DNA of 64,000 nucleotides from Yimella lutea (lineage in GTDB: Bacteria > Actinomycetota > Actinomycetes > Actinomycetales > Dermatophilaceae): contig NZ_VFMO01000001.1 in NCBI RefSeq assembly GCF_006715095.1, positions 2,852,001 through 2,916,000 of the forward strand, given 5' to 3'. Position numbers and translations under genes: made by a program. The notes under the pieces were generated by a model that searched no databases, was not told the origin of the DNA, and worked only from the letters and a program-made list of their open reading frames with translations. Shown here in pieces: positions 51,143 to 60,260 of this stretch. Each line of letters starts with the position of its first letter. Position 1 is the first letter of the stretch.

Positions 51143-51984
51143 GCCGGCGCCGTGACCGTGAACTTGGCGATCCGGTTGGGAAGCACCACGTTCGCACCGA
51201 AGCGCCAGGTGCAGCGCAGCGCGATCGAGTCCGAGGCGAAGTAGACGTGCTCGGACTGTGCGACCTGCACCTGACCGACCGCGGACACGACCGCGCTCTT
51301 GTCGATCACCAGGCCAGCGCCCGAGGTCATGGCCGACGACACCAGCACCGGCACGTCGAGCAGCATCCGAGCACTGTCGTTCATCCCGGCACCGAGCAGG
51401 TTCTGCGCCGAGCCGGTCGCGGCCTTGAACTTCCGCAGGGACGCCCACGCATCCGGCGCAACGATGATGTGCGAGGGGGTGCCGCCATTGCCCTCGATCG
51501 TGGCGAAGGCATCGATCAGCTTGTCCAGGCTCGAGGCGACGGCTCCACCGTTGACGATGCCGGCCACGTTGAGCAGACCGGGCGGCGGTGTGACAGCGGG
51601 CGCGGTCGGCTTCGCCTGCGCGATGAACGCAGCATCTGCCGCCTTGGTGACGGCGCGGCGCACCGACTCCGACAGTTGGGTGCTCACGCCCGGCTGCATC
51701 CACTGCTCGCGCGACAGGCGCACGAGCTGGGACACCTTGCCGGTGTAGACCAGGACTTCGGACAGGGACGGGTCGGCCTCGGGGATTACGTCGCCCTCGG
51801 CGGTGAACGTCGCGGCGGCGTCGTCCACGTACGCGACACGCACCGCAGGCGCGTCACCTTCGACGCTTCCGGCCACGGTCGACGCCTGCAGGATCAGGGA
51901 CTCTCCGACCGCCTCGGCAGGTGCGAAGGTGAACACGTCCGGACGCCAGCCCGGTGCGCTGGTAACGGTTGTTTCAGTAGCCAT
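51139..51984 (-). CDS. Phage major capsid-like protein (HK97 fold)
   Basis: A 281-residue protein resembling HK97-type major capsid proteins of actinophages: an N-terminal strand region (VRVAYVDDAAATFTAEGDVI), the spine-helix-like segment LSRESVRRAVTKAADAAFIAQ-type helix after a VSQLVRLSREQW strand, and a P-domain ending in an ALRCTWRFGANV strand. It is shorter than most family members and has no separate delta domain or prohead protease beside it. A scaffold-like gene precedes it, as in phage head modules. ATG 51984 has GAAAGG upstream. It would form small capsids for a satellite, if functional. Confidence 0.72.
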   Translation of the reverse strand: MATETTVTSAPGWRPDVFTFAPAEAVGESLILQASTVAGSVEGDAPAVRVAYVDDAAATFTAEGDVIPEADPSLSEVLVYTGKVSQLVRLSREQWMQPGVSTQLSESVRRAVTKAADAAFIAQAKPTAPAVTPPPGLLNVAGIVNGGAVASSLDKLIDAFATIEGNGGTPSHIIVAPDAWASLRKFKAATGSAQNLLGAGMNDSARMLLDVPVLVSSAMTSGAGLVIDKSAVVSAVGQVQVAQSEHVYFASDSIALRCTWRFGANVVLPNRIAKFTVTAPA

Positions 51985-52163
51985 GTTGGTGGCCTTTCAA
52001 GGGAATGCGGGCACACGGGCACCGCGAAACGAATGATGTGTTTCGAGCGGTTTCGGCCCCTGGCCGGTCACCGTTGCCCCGCTGGGGCTACGTGTCCTCG
52101 GGACAGGCCACCGGCCCGGCATCCTCAGACACTGCAAGGATACCAGGCCGGTGAGAATGGTTA

Positions 52164-52670
52164 TCAGAACTGGGGAGCGAACGCCCCGCTGAATCCGGTA
52201 TCGCCGCGCATCTCGGGGTTGCGGCCTTCCTTCGGCACGATGTTGCCCGGACGCGGGCGCGACAGTCCGAGCCGGTCGGATGCGTCCCGGCATGCCTGCG
52301 TGATCTTCTCGGCGTCGGCGTTGCCGTCCTCGTCGAGCACGTCGGCCAGGCTCACCCCAGCCGCCCACAGCCCTTCGGGTTTGCTCAGGTGCACACCCGC
52401 CAGCCGCTCGACCTCGGCGCGCTGCAGACGCTCGACCGTGGCCCGCAGGGTGTCTCGCTCGCCCTCGGCCGCCCGCAGCTTGCGCCGGTACCGGGCAGCC
52501 TCGCGGTCGTCCTCGGTGCGCTCGTCGCCCTCAGTGCCTTCGCCCTCAGGCTCTGTGTGTGTAAGCGGCCCATTGCCGGGAGCGGGCTTGGTGGTGGTGC
52601 TCGCGGCCCCCTCCCCCTGGGTGTCGTCGCTGGTCTCGTCGGTCGGGTCGAGCTTGGTCTGCTCAGTCAC
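52164..52670 (-). CDS. Putative capsid scaffolding protein
   Basis: A 168-residue acidic protein: a disordered, Glu/Thr-rich N-terminal 60 residues, then a coiled-coil stretch (AARYRRKLRAAEGERDTLRA, continuing to about residue 95), and a C-terminal tail (RGDTGFSGAF). Acidic coiled-coil proteins directly upstream of a capsid gene are usually scaffolds. GTG 52670 follows AAGGAG. Assignment rests on composition and position. Confidence 0.55.
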   Translation of the reverse strand: MTEQTKLDPTDETSDDTQGEGAASTTTKPAPGNGPLTHTEPEGEGTEGDERTEDDREAARYRRKLRAAEGERDTLRATVERLQRAEVERLAGVHLSKPEGLWAAGVSLADVLDEDGNADAEKITQACRDASDRLGLSRPRPGNIVPKEGRNPEMRGDTGFSGAFAPQF

Positions 52671-52902
52671 GGTTGATCTCCTTCGGTGGGTTGATGATGG
52701 TCAGCTTCGGCACGTCCGCCGGCGTCAGCCCGACAGTGGCCAGTTCGGCCAACGTCACGCCGACGCCGGCGCGATAGCCCCAGTCGCAATCACTGGGGGC
52801 GAATCCGGCAGGGATGCCGTCGACGTCCTCGATCAGTTCCGGCGGCGGCTGGTAGTACGTCCCAACCTGCGCGTTTTGTCGCAAGTAGTCCTCACGGTTC
52901 AC
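52663..52902 (-). CDS. Unknown small protein upstream of the scaffold gene
   Basis: A 79-residue protein starting at GTG 52902 with AAGGAG 7 bases upstream; an ATG at 52986 in the same frame lacks this. The stop overlaps the scaffold start by 8 bases. Sequence is acidic with many aromatic/proline residues early (GTYYQPPPELIED) and a putative helix (TLAELATVGLTPADV). Possibly a head or gene-5-like small structural protein; not recognised. Confidence 0.5.
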   Translation of the reverse strand: MNREDYLRQNAQVGTYYQPPPELIEDVDGIPAGFAPSDCDWGYRAGVGVTLAELATVGLTPADVPKLTIINPPKEINRD

Positions 52903-53098
52903 GGTGTCTCCTTCGTTCGGTTGGTCAGTCCGGCCGCGCGTCAACGCATCCGGAACGCGGGTCAAAGCCAGGTGATCGGCGTTCATCGAGTCACCGCCGT
53001 TCCTGCGTTTGTGCAGGTCAGCGGCCTGGGTGTAGGTGGGTGAAGGGTTCCCGCTAACTCTCCTTGTATTTCCCCGCGGGAAAGTTTGTGGGAAACCT

Positions 53099-54493
53099 TC
53101 ACCACCCTTCACCCCCACCCGTTTCAAGCGGCGCGATGCTGTCTCGCGTCATGCCCTTTTTGGTCCGTCGAGCCTCGTATCCGAGCCGGTCAAGCTCCTT
53201 GCCAAGAGCCTTCTCCGTGAGCGGCTCAGCACCGTCCGAGACAGCCCACCGCTGCCATGCGGCGTAAAGCTCTCGGGTGGTTGCAGCGACCTGTGCGCCG
53301 ACTGTGCAGGCGTCGGTGATGAACCGGGCAACGTCGTCGCTCTCGGCCTTGTAGGCGTCCGTCGCGCGCATCACCGACGACGGTTCGGCCATGCCGTGAT
53401 CGAGGTAGTCGAGGTAGCCGGCCACCGCCCACAGCAGCACCTCATCGGCGGCAAGTTCGAGGCGTTCACCCAACCGCAGGTCGCGTGCCTCGGGCGGCAC
53501 CGTCACATCGAACGGGATCACCCGGACTCGTCGCCAGGTCGCCGGGTCGTTGCCCTTCACCGACGGCAGGTGGTTGGTGACGTAGATCAGTTGGTGGCTC
53601 GGTGCCCATGTCACCGGCTTCTGATACAGCGGTCGGGCCGTGATCGGGTCACCGCCGGTCAGTCGCTTCATCACCGCCTCGTCGAGCTTGCGCCCTTCTT
53701 CGGTCTCCGAGCCGATCACTAACCGGACGCCCAGCAGTTCCATCAACTCGGGGTTGGCGCTGCCTCGGCCGCGGTCGTGCGCCATTAGCAGCGCCGGGTC
53801 GATCACCGCGACGTAATCGCCCAGCGCGTAACCGAGCGCGTTCATTGCCGTGCTCTTACCGTTCGCGCCCGTGCCGATCAGGATCGGCAACAGGTGCTCA
53901 CGTACGCGGCCGTAGAGCGCCTGACCGATCACCCGGCGCAGGTACTCCCGTTCGCTCTCATCGGGCAGCACCGAGGCCAGGAACGTGCTCCACGTCGACC
54001 CCGCTGCTGTCTCGTCGTACGCGGCACGGGTGACCTTGGTCAGCCGGTCCCGCGCGTCGTGCTCGCGCAGTTGTCCGGTGCGCAGGTCGAGCGTGCCGTT
54101 CGCGCAGTTGAGTAGGTGCGGATCCGCGTCGAGGTCGTCGATCGTCGCGGCGAACTCCTCGAGCGCGGATGCCAGTCCGAGCACGCCCAGCACGCCGGCG
54201 TCGGTCTCGCACTTAGTGACATCAGCCCGCAGGGTCGGATCATGCAGGGAATCGGCCAGGGCATCGCGCAGCACGCTCAGCACCGCACGCTTGGCCGCCC
54301 CGCGTTCGTCCTCGCTCCACCGCTTGCCGTCGTAGACCATCCACCCGATCCCACGCACGAACAGCAGCCGGTCACGGTGGGACCGCGCCAGCCGGTAGGC
54401 CATTCGCAGTTGCCCGCGGTGACGCTCACCATCAGGTGAGACCGGCCGGCCGTCCTCGTCGAACTGGTCGACGTCGACACTGTGCAAACTCAT
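53099..54493 (-). CDS. Phage/plasmid primase-helicase (P4-type, superfamily 3 helicase)
   Basis: A 464-residue protein with the D5/P4-type helicase C-terminal module. Walker A GTGANGKST begins at residue 207 and Walker B-like LVIGSETEEGRKL follows, with LIYVTNHLPSV as the sensor strand and a winged-helix region near the C-terminus. The primase part is short or absent; the N-terminus has a D5-type domain (LFVRGIGWMVYDGKRW). It would support replication of the excised element. ATG 54493 overlaps the upstream stop as ATGA. Confidence 0.82.
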   Translation of the reverse strand: MSLHSVDVDQFDEDGRPVSPDGERHRGQLRMAYRLARSHRDRLLFVRGIGWMVYDGKRWSEDERGAAKRAVLSVLRDALADSLHDPTLRADVTKCETDAGVLGVLGLASALEEFAATIDDLDADPHLLNCANGTLDLRTGQLREHDARDRLTKVTRAAYDETAAGSTWSTFLASVLPDESEREYLRRVIGQALYGRVREHLLPILIGTGANGKSTAMNALGYALGDYVAVIDPALLMAHDRGRGSANPELMELLGVRLVIGSETEEGRKLDEAVMKRLTGGDPITARPLYQKPVTWAPSHQLIYVTNHLPSVKGNDPATWRRVRVIPFDVTVPPEARDLRLGERLELAADEVLLWAVAGYLDYLDHGMAEPSSVMRATDAYKAESDDVARFITDACTVGAQVAATTRELYAAWQRWAVSDGAEPLTEKALGKELDRLGYEARRTKKGMTRDSIAPLETGGGEGW

Positions 54494-54702
54494 CGCGGAT
54501 CACCTTCGATCAGACGGACGTCGTAACCCTCGTGCTGCAACATGGACAGCAGGTCCGACAACCGCTCTCGTCGGACCGCACGGGCCCGCACGATGCGATC
54601 GTTCGTGGACGGCACGCCGTACCGCTTGAACACCTCGGAGACGTGCCCACGGACGAACACGTATCGGGTACTCGACCCGTCGAAAACGCTTGCGTGCTTC
54701 AC
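54490..54702 (-). CDS. Small protein preceding the primase gene
   Basis: A 70-residue basic protein from GTG 54702, overlapping genes on both sides by 4 bases. It contains a helix-turn-helix-like stretch (VSEVFKRYGVPSTNDRIVRA). It may be a small DNA-binding protein. No close family recognised. Confidence 0.5.
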   Translation of the reverse strand: MKHASVFDGSSTRYVFVRGHVSEVFKRYGVPSTNDRIVRARAVRRERLSDLLSMLQHEGYDVRLIEGDPR

Positions 54703-55016
54703 GCTGCACCACCCCGCAGGGAGTCATGCACGGCGCGGCGCTGCGTCTCGCGAGCGTGTTCCAGCCGCTCGGCAACCTCGGCCCACGGATCACGCACCGG
54801 GTCGATACCGAGCCGGTCGAACACCGGGTGCCGGTCACCGCCAGCGGCGGACCGAACTACCTCAACGGCGCGTTGCCAGTCCTCGGCATCCATGCGGCCA
54901 GCAGCAGCCAGGCCAGCTCTCAGGCCGTTGTCGTACGCCGCCTCGGATGTGGCGATGAGGAACCTGAGACTGAACGCCGGCTGGTCGAGGTCGCCAATCA
55001 TCGTCGGCTCACTCAT
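54699..55016 (-). CDS. Unknown 105-residue protein of the element
   Basis: Starts at ATG 55016, overlapping the end of the upstream gene, and overlaps the next gene as GTGA. Highly helical and acidic; repeated Ala-Glu-Arg stretches (EDWQRAVEVVRSAAGG, WAEVAERLEHARETQRRAV). Similar small helical proteins are common in actinobacterial satellites. Function unknown. Confidence 0.5.
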   Translation of the reverse strand: MSEPTMIGDLDQPAFSLRFLIATSEAAYDNGLRAGLAAAGRMDAEDWQRAVEVVRSAAGGDRHPVFDRLGIDPVRDPWAEVAERLEHARETQRRAVHDSLRGGAA

Positions 55017-55221
55017 CGGAACCACCACCAGCGAGCACCAGGGCAGCCAGGCGGCGGGCACAGACCGGCCCGAGCAGGCGGTGCACCGATTTGTCAGCGT
55101 GCAGCACGTGGCGGCAGACGCGGCAGCGGGCGATTGCGGTAGAATCAATCTCAGCGCCGCCAAACGCTTTTGCCGCTCCCGGGTCACCCTGGGGGCGGCT
55201 TCTTTGTGGGAGAAGGGTCAC
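55009..55221 (-). CDS. DUF6011-like small zinc-binding protein
   Basis: A 70-residue protein with CRVCRHVLHADKSVHRLLGP followed by VCARR, the C-x2-C ... GPxCARR pattern of DUF6011 proteins found in actinophages. Probably binds zinc through the three cysteines. It overlaps the neighbouring genes at both ends. Confidence 0.6.
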   Translation of the reverse strand: MTLLPQRSRPQGDPGAAKAFGGAEIDSTAIARCRVCRHVLHADKSVHRLLGPVCARRLAALVLAGGGSDE

Positions 55222-55421
55222 GCTGCACCACCCCGCAACAGCACCACCAGGCGATCGCGCTGCTCAGGCGTCAGCGGCGGGGCCTGGGCGACAACCTTGG
55301 CGATGTGCTCGGCCAGCTTCTCGGCACGAAGATTGCGGCGCGCAGCCGCTAGGTCGGGGTCGTCAGCGGGTCGCGATCGAGACAGGGAAGCGACTCGCGC
55401 TCTCTCTGTAGTCCAAGACAT
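55218..55421 (-). CDS. Small helical protein of the element
   Basis: A 67-residue basic protein with LRAEKLAEHIAKVVAQAPPL and TPEQRDRLVVLLRGGAA, a tail seen in small proteins of actinobacterial prophage-like elements. ATG 55421; the stop overlaps the DUF6011 gene start as ATGA. A role as recombination directionality factor is possible, since the equivalent phiRv1 region has one, but not shown here. Confidence 0.5.
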   Translation of the reverse strand: MSWTTERARVASLSRSRPADDPDLAAARRNLRAEKLAEHIAKVVAQAPPLTPEQRDRLVVLLRGGAA

Positions 55422-55504
55422 TGAAGCCTCTCAGGGGACGAAAAATCGTCCTCCGCTGAGAGGCTGAATGATGACGTAAACCGCGCCAACTCGGACTTGC
55501 TACT

Positions 55505-55888
55505 TCATAGCCTAGCAACTAGATCGGAAAGCACAAGACGCGACACGCCTGCGTCTAGTACGGCATTCACAACAGCCTGCAGTCTGGGATCCGGCCAGCG
55601 ACGCGTCAGTGTCAGGCCGCATAACGGACACTCCAGGCGCAACCGGGTGCGATCGTCGGCACCCGGTGCTCGCGCCTCCGGTGACACGGTGCCGTCGAAC
55701 GCGGCAAACATCCAAGGGAACTCCTTGCCTGCAGCATCGACGGCCTGTTTCACCATCACGCCCATCGGTTGAAACGGCCAGATAATGACCTCACGACTGC
55801 CAGACTCGCGCCCAAGGACACCGACATAGGCGACCTTGGTGGGATGCGAGACCGCCCGGCACTCGATACCTACGCACTCATCATTCAT
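55505..55888 (-). CDS. Unknown 127-residue protein with zinc-ribbon-like motif
   Basis: Starts at ATG 55888, overlapping the integrase stop by 8 bases, so it is coupled to the integrase. It contains CPLCGLTLTRRW, half of a zinc ribbon, and a C-terminal helical segment. No family recognised. Confidence 0.5.
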   Translation of the reverse strand: MNDECVGIECRAVSHPTKVAYVGVLGRESGSREVIIWPFQPMGVMVKQAVDAAGKEFPWMFAAFDGTVSPEARAPGADDRTRLRLECPLCGLTLTRRWPDPRLQAVVNAVLDAGVSRLVLSDLVARL

Positions 55889-57284
55889 GCGCGCCGCCCT
55901 TCCACTCAATGCGGACCGTGCCCGGCCGGAACGTTCGCACGCCGCGGCCGGGTGGGTCGATGCGAACCGTCATCAGCAGATCGATAACGGCTCGCTGCTG
56001 ACCGACGGCTAGTCCATCCCATGCCGCCTCGACGTCCTTGGCGTCGACCAGCGGCCCGAGCACCGGCACCCGGCCAGCGTCGACCAGCCGGCCCTCGACC
56101 TGGGCAAGGTTCTGCCGTAGACGCTCTGTGACAGCACGTAGTTGTGCGGGCGTCAGGCTGCCGTCGGCGAACTCCACGGCGACCGACTCCAAGCGGGAAC
56201 GGATCGCGTTCGCCTCGGCACGCAGCGCGGCCTTGTCTGGGGCTGCTGTCGGCTCCTGCAGTAGGTCGCGGGCGTCAGGGCGCTGCAGGCGTGCCACGAC
56301 GACGGAACGCACGTATTTGTCGACCGGGTCGGCCATGCGCGCGAAATGACCTGTCGACCCCGCGCAGCGGTAACTACGGATGCCACGACGGGCGCCACCG
56401 CCAGCGTGCACCGTCCAGCCGCAGACGCCGCACAGAGCAAGGCCGGTCAGTAGGTAGTTGCTCGCCCGCACGATGCCATGCCGCCTGCCGTCGATCTTGT
56501 CGACCGCTGCTCGCCACGTTTCTTCGGGCACCAGCGCCGGCCAGACAGCGGCGGCCACAACCTCGCCATGATGGGCACGCAGACCGGCGTTGCGAGGGTT
56601 GAGCAGCACGCGGCGCACGGTGTCGTGCGACCACTCCGGGGGCTCGCCCTTGCGTCGACCCCACCGCTCCTGGGTCGTGGCAACGTCCTCGCCGTTCAAC
56701 CATTTGGCCAGCGCACCGAGAGGCACGCCGGCGAGGAACCGGGCATACATGCCGCGCACGATCGCGGCCTCCGACTCGCGCACGGTCATGCCGTCGGAAT
56801 CGTATCCGAACGGTCGGCGCCCACCGCCCCATCGGCCCGCCTGGGCTTGCTGCTGCACAGCGCGTTTCTGCCGGTCGGACTTCAACTCGACCTCAAGCCG
56901 AGCGGCCGATGACAGCGTGTCGGCGACGAAACGGCCCGCGGCGGTCGAAAAGTCAAGATCGGCGCCGTTGACCAGTGAGAGCATGACATTGTGCTTCTGG
57001 CACGCCTCCCACAGCCGCAGCTCGTCGCGCCGGTTGCGCTGCAGTCGGTCTAGCGCCCATGCCACGACGACACCAACGGCGCCGGACTCGATATCGGACA
57101 GCAGCGCCTCGAAGCCTGGGCGCCGACGGCCGGTCTTCGCGGATAGGTCGTTGTCCTCGTGCAGGGCGTGCAACTCCCACCCGCGCGACGCAACGCGCTG
57201 TGAGCAGTCCTCGCGCTGCCGGTCGACGCCGGCTCGCTCCCCTGCTCGATCTTGTGAGATTCGGACGTAGACGCTTGCCTTCAC
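55881..57284 (-). CDS. Large serine integrase
   Basis: A 467-residue serine recombinase that would integrate and excise the element. The resolvase domain has YVRISQD with catalytic Ser10, ESGAVGVVVAWALDRLQR and a helix with LEVELKSDRQKRA. The recombinase domain includes GRRPFGYDSDGMTVRESEAA and NPRNAGLRAHHGEVV. A zinc ribbon follows (ALCGVCGWTVHAGGG ... SYRCAGS), then a coiled coil. GTG 57284 lies only 24 bases from the core of the att site, the usual arrangement. Confidence 0.93.
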   Translation of the reverse strand: MKASVYVRISQDRAGERAGVDRQREDCSQRVASRGWELHALHEDNDLSAKTGRRRPGFEALLSDIESGAVGVVVAWALDRLQRNRRDELRLWEACQKHNVMLSLVNGADLDFSTAAGRFVADTLSSAARLEVELKSDRQKRAVQQQAQAGRWGGGRRPFGYDSDGMTVRESEAAIVRGMYARFLAGVPLGALAKWLNGEDVATTQERWGRRKGEPPEWSHDTVRRVLLNPRNAGLRAHHGEVVAAAVWPALVPEETWRAAVDKIDGRRHGIVRASNYLLTGLALCGVCGWTVHAGGGARRGIRSYRCAGSTGHFARMADPVDKYVRSVVVARLQRPDARDLLQEPTAAPDKAALRAEANAIRSRLESVAVEFADGSLTPAQLRAVTERLRQNLAQVEGRLVDAGRVPVLGPLVDAKDVEAAWDGLAVGQQRAVIDLLMTVRIDPPGRGVRTFRPGTVRIEWKGGAHE

Positions 57285-57335
57285 GTCTGCTATCTTACAC
57301 TGCACGTCAGGCGCAGGCAGCGGTCGTAACCGCGC
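57285..57335. other. Attachment site at the integrase-proximal end (attL)
   Basis: Minus-strand reading: comM sequence CGACCGCTGCCTGCGC, the CTG core at 57310-57308, then element sequence ACGTGCAGTGTAAGATAG. Removing the element and joining this left half to the right half at 47987 gives CTGCGCCTGGCCTGGACACT, which is in-frame comM. Confidence 0.8.
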
Positions 57336-58738
57336 AGCGTGAGGATCCCGCGGTCGAGCTGATGGTCGAGCGGCCGCGTGACCTCCGCGGGCAGTCGCCA
57401 GCGCCCGGACCGCAGGACGGCCCCGCTGACCGAAGAGTTCGTCGTCTGACCTTCGCTCGCCCAGCGTTCGCGCTGTCGCCGTCGCGCGACCTCCACCCGT
57501 TCGGCGATCACCGCGGAGGGTTCCTGGGGCGGCGCGTTCTGCACCTTCGTCACTGCCTGGACCTGCAACTGCACGTCGACGCGATCCATCAACGGGCCGG
57601 ACAGCTTGTTGCGGTAGGTACGCAGAATCGTTGCGGTGCAACGACATCCACGGGTGAGGCCAAGGCCGCACGGGCACGGATTGGAAGCGAGGATCAGTTG
57701 GAAGCGCGCCGGGTACTTGAAGTAGCCCGCCGAACGCGCCACCTCGACCATGCCTGACTCCAGCGGTTGGCGCAGCGCGTCGAGCACCTCCCTGGAGAAC
57801 TCCGGGCACTCGTCCAGGAACAGCACTCCACCGTGCGCGCGACTGATCGCGCCGGGCCGCACTTTCTGCGTGCCTCCGCCGACCATCGCCGCCATGCTCG
57901 CGCCGTGGTGGGGCGCCACGAACGGGGCGCGGCGCACCAACTCGCCGTCCTTCAACGCGCCGAGCACTGAATGGATGGCCGTCACCTGCAGCGCGGTCTC
58001 CTCCGGCAGTGGCGGCAGGATGCCGACCAGCCGCTCGGCGAGCATCGTCTTGCCGGCTCCGGGAGGCCCGACCATCGCAAGGTTGTGTCCGCCGGCGGCG
58101 GCGACCTCGATCGCGAACCTGGCCTCTGGCTGACCGATGACGTCGGCCATGTCGTGGGCTGCGCGATCACCCCGCTTACGAGGGGCCGGCACGTCCGGCA
58201 ACGGCGGGAGCGGCCGCCTCTTGTACACACACTGGTAGCGCTCGACGATCTGGGCCAGGGATGACGCCGGTACGACCTGGATCCCGCTCACCAGACTGGC
58301 CTCGCGCGCATTGCCCACCGGCACCACGACGGTCGAGACGCCGTGATCACGTGCTGCAAGCACCGCCGGCAGCACGCCCGCGACCGGACGAAGCATCCCG
58401 TCGAGTCCGAGCTCACCGAGATGCACAATGTCGCGAATCACGCTGGGATCCAGTGCTTTTCGTGTCGCCAACACGGCCAACGCGATCGCGAGGTCGTAGC
58501 CGGATCCTTGTTTGGTCAGCGCCGCCGGCGAGAGATTCACGGTGATCTTGTCGCGCGGGAGCAGGAGCGCGCTGTTGGCCGCAGCAGCTTTGATCCGGTC
58601 GGGAGCCTGCCGGCATGCGCTGTCGGGCAGACCGATGATCCCGAATGCCGGCTGCCCGGGGCTGGTGAAGGCCTCGACCTCCACGACCGTGCCGTCGATA
58701 CCGTTGACGGCAACACACAGCGTCCGTCCCAGAGTCAT
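57290..58738 (-). pseudogene. comM: comM (Mg-chelatase-like helicase), truncated at the att site
   Basis: ComM is a hexameric helicase that promotes branch migration in natural transformation. The fragment keeps residues 1-477 and then adds five element-coded residues (TCSVR) and a stop. The N-terminal domain (VEVEAFTSPGQPAFGIIGLPD, NLSPAALTKQGSGYDLAIAL), Walker A MVGPPGAGKTML, Walker B GVLFLDE and NPCPCG are intact; the last 31 residues sit at 47891-47989. ATG 58738 overlaps the yraN stop as ATGA. Function is probably lost or reduced. Confidence 0.93.
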
Positions 58739-59112
58739 GCGATGTCCCGCAGGTGCTCGAGGTCGACGACGCTGCCGTCGACCAACACGATGCCGATCAG
58801 ATCGACTCGCACCTGTCGGGCGAACAGACGTTGCTGTGACAGGTACATCCGCACGAGGCGGTGCAGCCGATCGATCTTCGCCTGCTTGACGGCTTCGACG
58901 GGCCGTCCGAAGTAGGCGGTCGTCCGGGTCTTCACCTCGACGGCGACCACGCATGCCTCGGCCTGGTCGTACGCGATCAGATCGAGCTCACCGGCAGGGC
59001 ACCGCCAATTGCGTTCGACCACGATCCAGTCGAGTGATCGCACGTAGTCGGCGGCGATCTCCTCGCCTTCTTCCCCCAGCGACCGACGGTGCCGGGTCAT
59101 TTCTTCGCTCAT
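58735..59112 (-). CDS. yraN: YraN family protein (UPF0102), endonuclease-like fold
   Basis: A 125-residue restriction-endonuclease-fold protein: GEEGEEIAADYV, ERNWRCPAGELDLIAYD and the EVKTRTTAYFG core, with the D and EVK residues of the fold. Function unknown; always near comM and dprA. It overlaps comM by 4 bases. Confidence 0.88.
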   Translation of the reverse strand: MSEEMTRHRRSLGEEGEEIAADYVRSLDWIVVERNWRCPAGELDLIAYDQAEACVVAVEVKTRTTAYFGRPVEAVKQAKIDRLHRLVRMYLSQQRLFARQVRVDLIGIVLVDGSVVDLEHLRDIA

Positions 59113-59211
59113 CAGCTCACCTCCGACGGTGAGCCTGCAACGACGCCCGAGAACGGGCGACCGCTCAGTGGCGGGCTGTGGACAACCCGGTACTCAGATC
59201 GAGGCTGTGGA

Positions 59212-59517
59212 TCACTCCGGCATCTGCAGGTCGCGGGGCGGAAGTTCCTCGACGTTGACGTCCTTGAACGTCAGCACCCGCACGTTCTTCACGAAACGCG
59301 CCTGTCGGTACACGTCCCACACCCACGCGTCGTTCATCCGGACGTCGAAGAAGACCTCGGCGCCTTCGCCGCGCACCAGCACGTCGACCTCGTTGCACAG
59401 GTAGAACCGACGCTCGGTCTCCACGACGTGCGTGAACAGACCGACGACGTCGCGGTACTCCCGATAGAGCTGGAGTTCCTGCTCGGTTTCGTACTTCTCA
59501 AGATCCTCAGCGCTCAC
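59212..59517 (-). CDS. DUF2469 protein
   Basis: A 101-residue acidic protein starting [20 protein letters not shown], typical of the DUF2469 family that sits beside rnhB in actinobacteria. GTG 59517 has AAGGAGGG directly upstream; it overlaps the rnhB stop by 4 bases. Function unknown. Confidence 0.85.
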   Translation of the reverse strand: MSAEDLEKYETEQELQLYREYRDVVGLFTHVVETERRFYLCNEVDVLVRGEGAEVFFDVRMNDAWVWDVYRQARFVKNVRVLTFKDVNVEELPPRDLQMPE

Positions 59518-60260
59518 GCGCCCTCCTTCACGCTGGTGCGCTCCACTGTAAGCGTGCTGTCGCTGCCGGCGTCGCATCCGTCGAGCACCTGATCGGCTTG
59601 AGTGAATCGGCGCCAGGAGCGACGGTGCAACTCACACGGCCCGTGCTCATCGAGTGCGGCCAGGTGGTCGGGCGCGGAGTAACCCTTGTTACCGGCCCAG
59701 TTGTAATGCGGGTGCTGGTCGTGCAGGGCGACGAGGATCGAGTCGCGTTCCACCTTGGCCAGCACGCTTGCAGCTGCAACGGACGAACACTTCATGTCGG
59801 CCTTGATCATCGTCCGTACCGGGGGCGCGGGCGGCTGATCACTGACCAGAGCCAGCAGTCCTTCCTGGTGTGGGTCGGTCAACCAGTCGTGGTTGCCGTC
59901 CAGAATCACCAGGTCGGGCACGATCGTCAGTTGCGCGAGCGCGCGGCGTCCGGCCAACCGTAGTCCGGCGATGATGCCGATCTGGTCGATCTCGGCCGCA
60001 CTGGCGTGGCCGACGGCGTGTTCGAGTGCCCAACGCCGCACTCGCGGAACCATCGCCTCACGGGCGCGCGGGCTGAGCAGCTTGCTGTCCTTCACGCCGG
60101 CGGGTGCGGTGCGAGTGCGCTCGTCGATGACGACGACTCCCACCGACACCGGTCCGGCCAGCGCTCCGCGTCCGACCTCGTCCATTCCGGCGAGCACCCG
60201 GTAGCCCTCGCGTTGCAGCGCCCGCTCCGCTCGCAGGCTCGGCTTGCGGCCGACCGTCAC
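59514..60260 (-). CDS. rnhB: Ribonuclease HII
   Basis: Removes RNA from RNA/DNA hybrids and misincorporated ribonucleotides. 248 residues with the metal-site residues in [15 protein letters not shown] (DE), ILDGNHDW and [24 protein letters not shown] 60260 overlaps the lepB stop as GTGA. Confidence 0.93.
   Translation of the reverse strand: MTVGRKPSLRAERALQREGYRVLAGMDEVGRGALAGPVSVGVVVIDERTRTAPAGVKDSKLLSPRAREAMVPRVRRWALEHAVGHASAAEIDQIGIIAGLRLAGRRALAQLTIVPDLVILDGNHDWLTDPHQEGLLALVSDQPPAPPVRTMIKADMKCSSVAAASVLAKVERDSILVALHDQHPHYNWAGNKGYSAPDHLAALDEHGPCELHRRSWRRFTQADQVLDGCDAGSDSTLTVERTSVKEGA

Larger units (their letters stand above)
47987..57310. mobile_element. Integrated satellite-like element in comM (serine integrase, capsid, primase)
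   Basis: A 9.3-kb insertion bounded by a shared CTG in the two comM halves. Gene plan from the integrase end (minus strand): serine integrase, a 127-residue protein, four small overlapping genes, SF3 helicase/primase, a small protein, scaffold-like protein, major capsid-like protein, small zinc-binding protein. Three small + strand genes lie at the other end. There is no portal, terminase, tail, lysis or replication initiator gene. This plan is similar to the phiRv1 type of prophage-like element, and I interpret it as a capsid-encoding phage satellite or a remnant of one. It is interrupted by an IS110-family element near 49215-50707. Confidence 0.85.
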
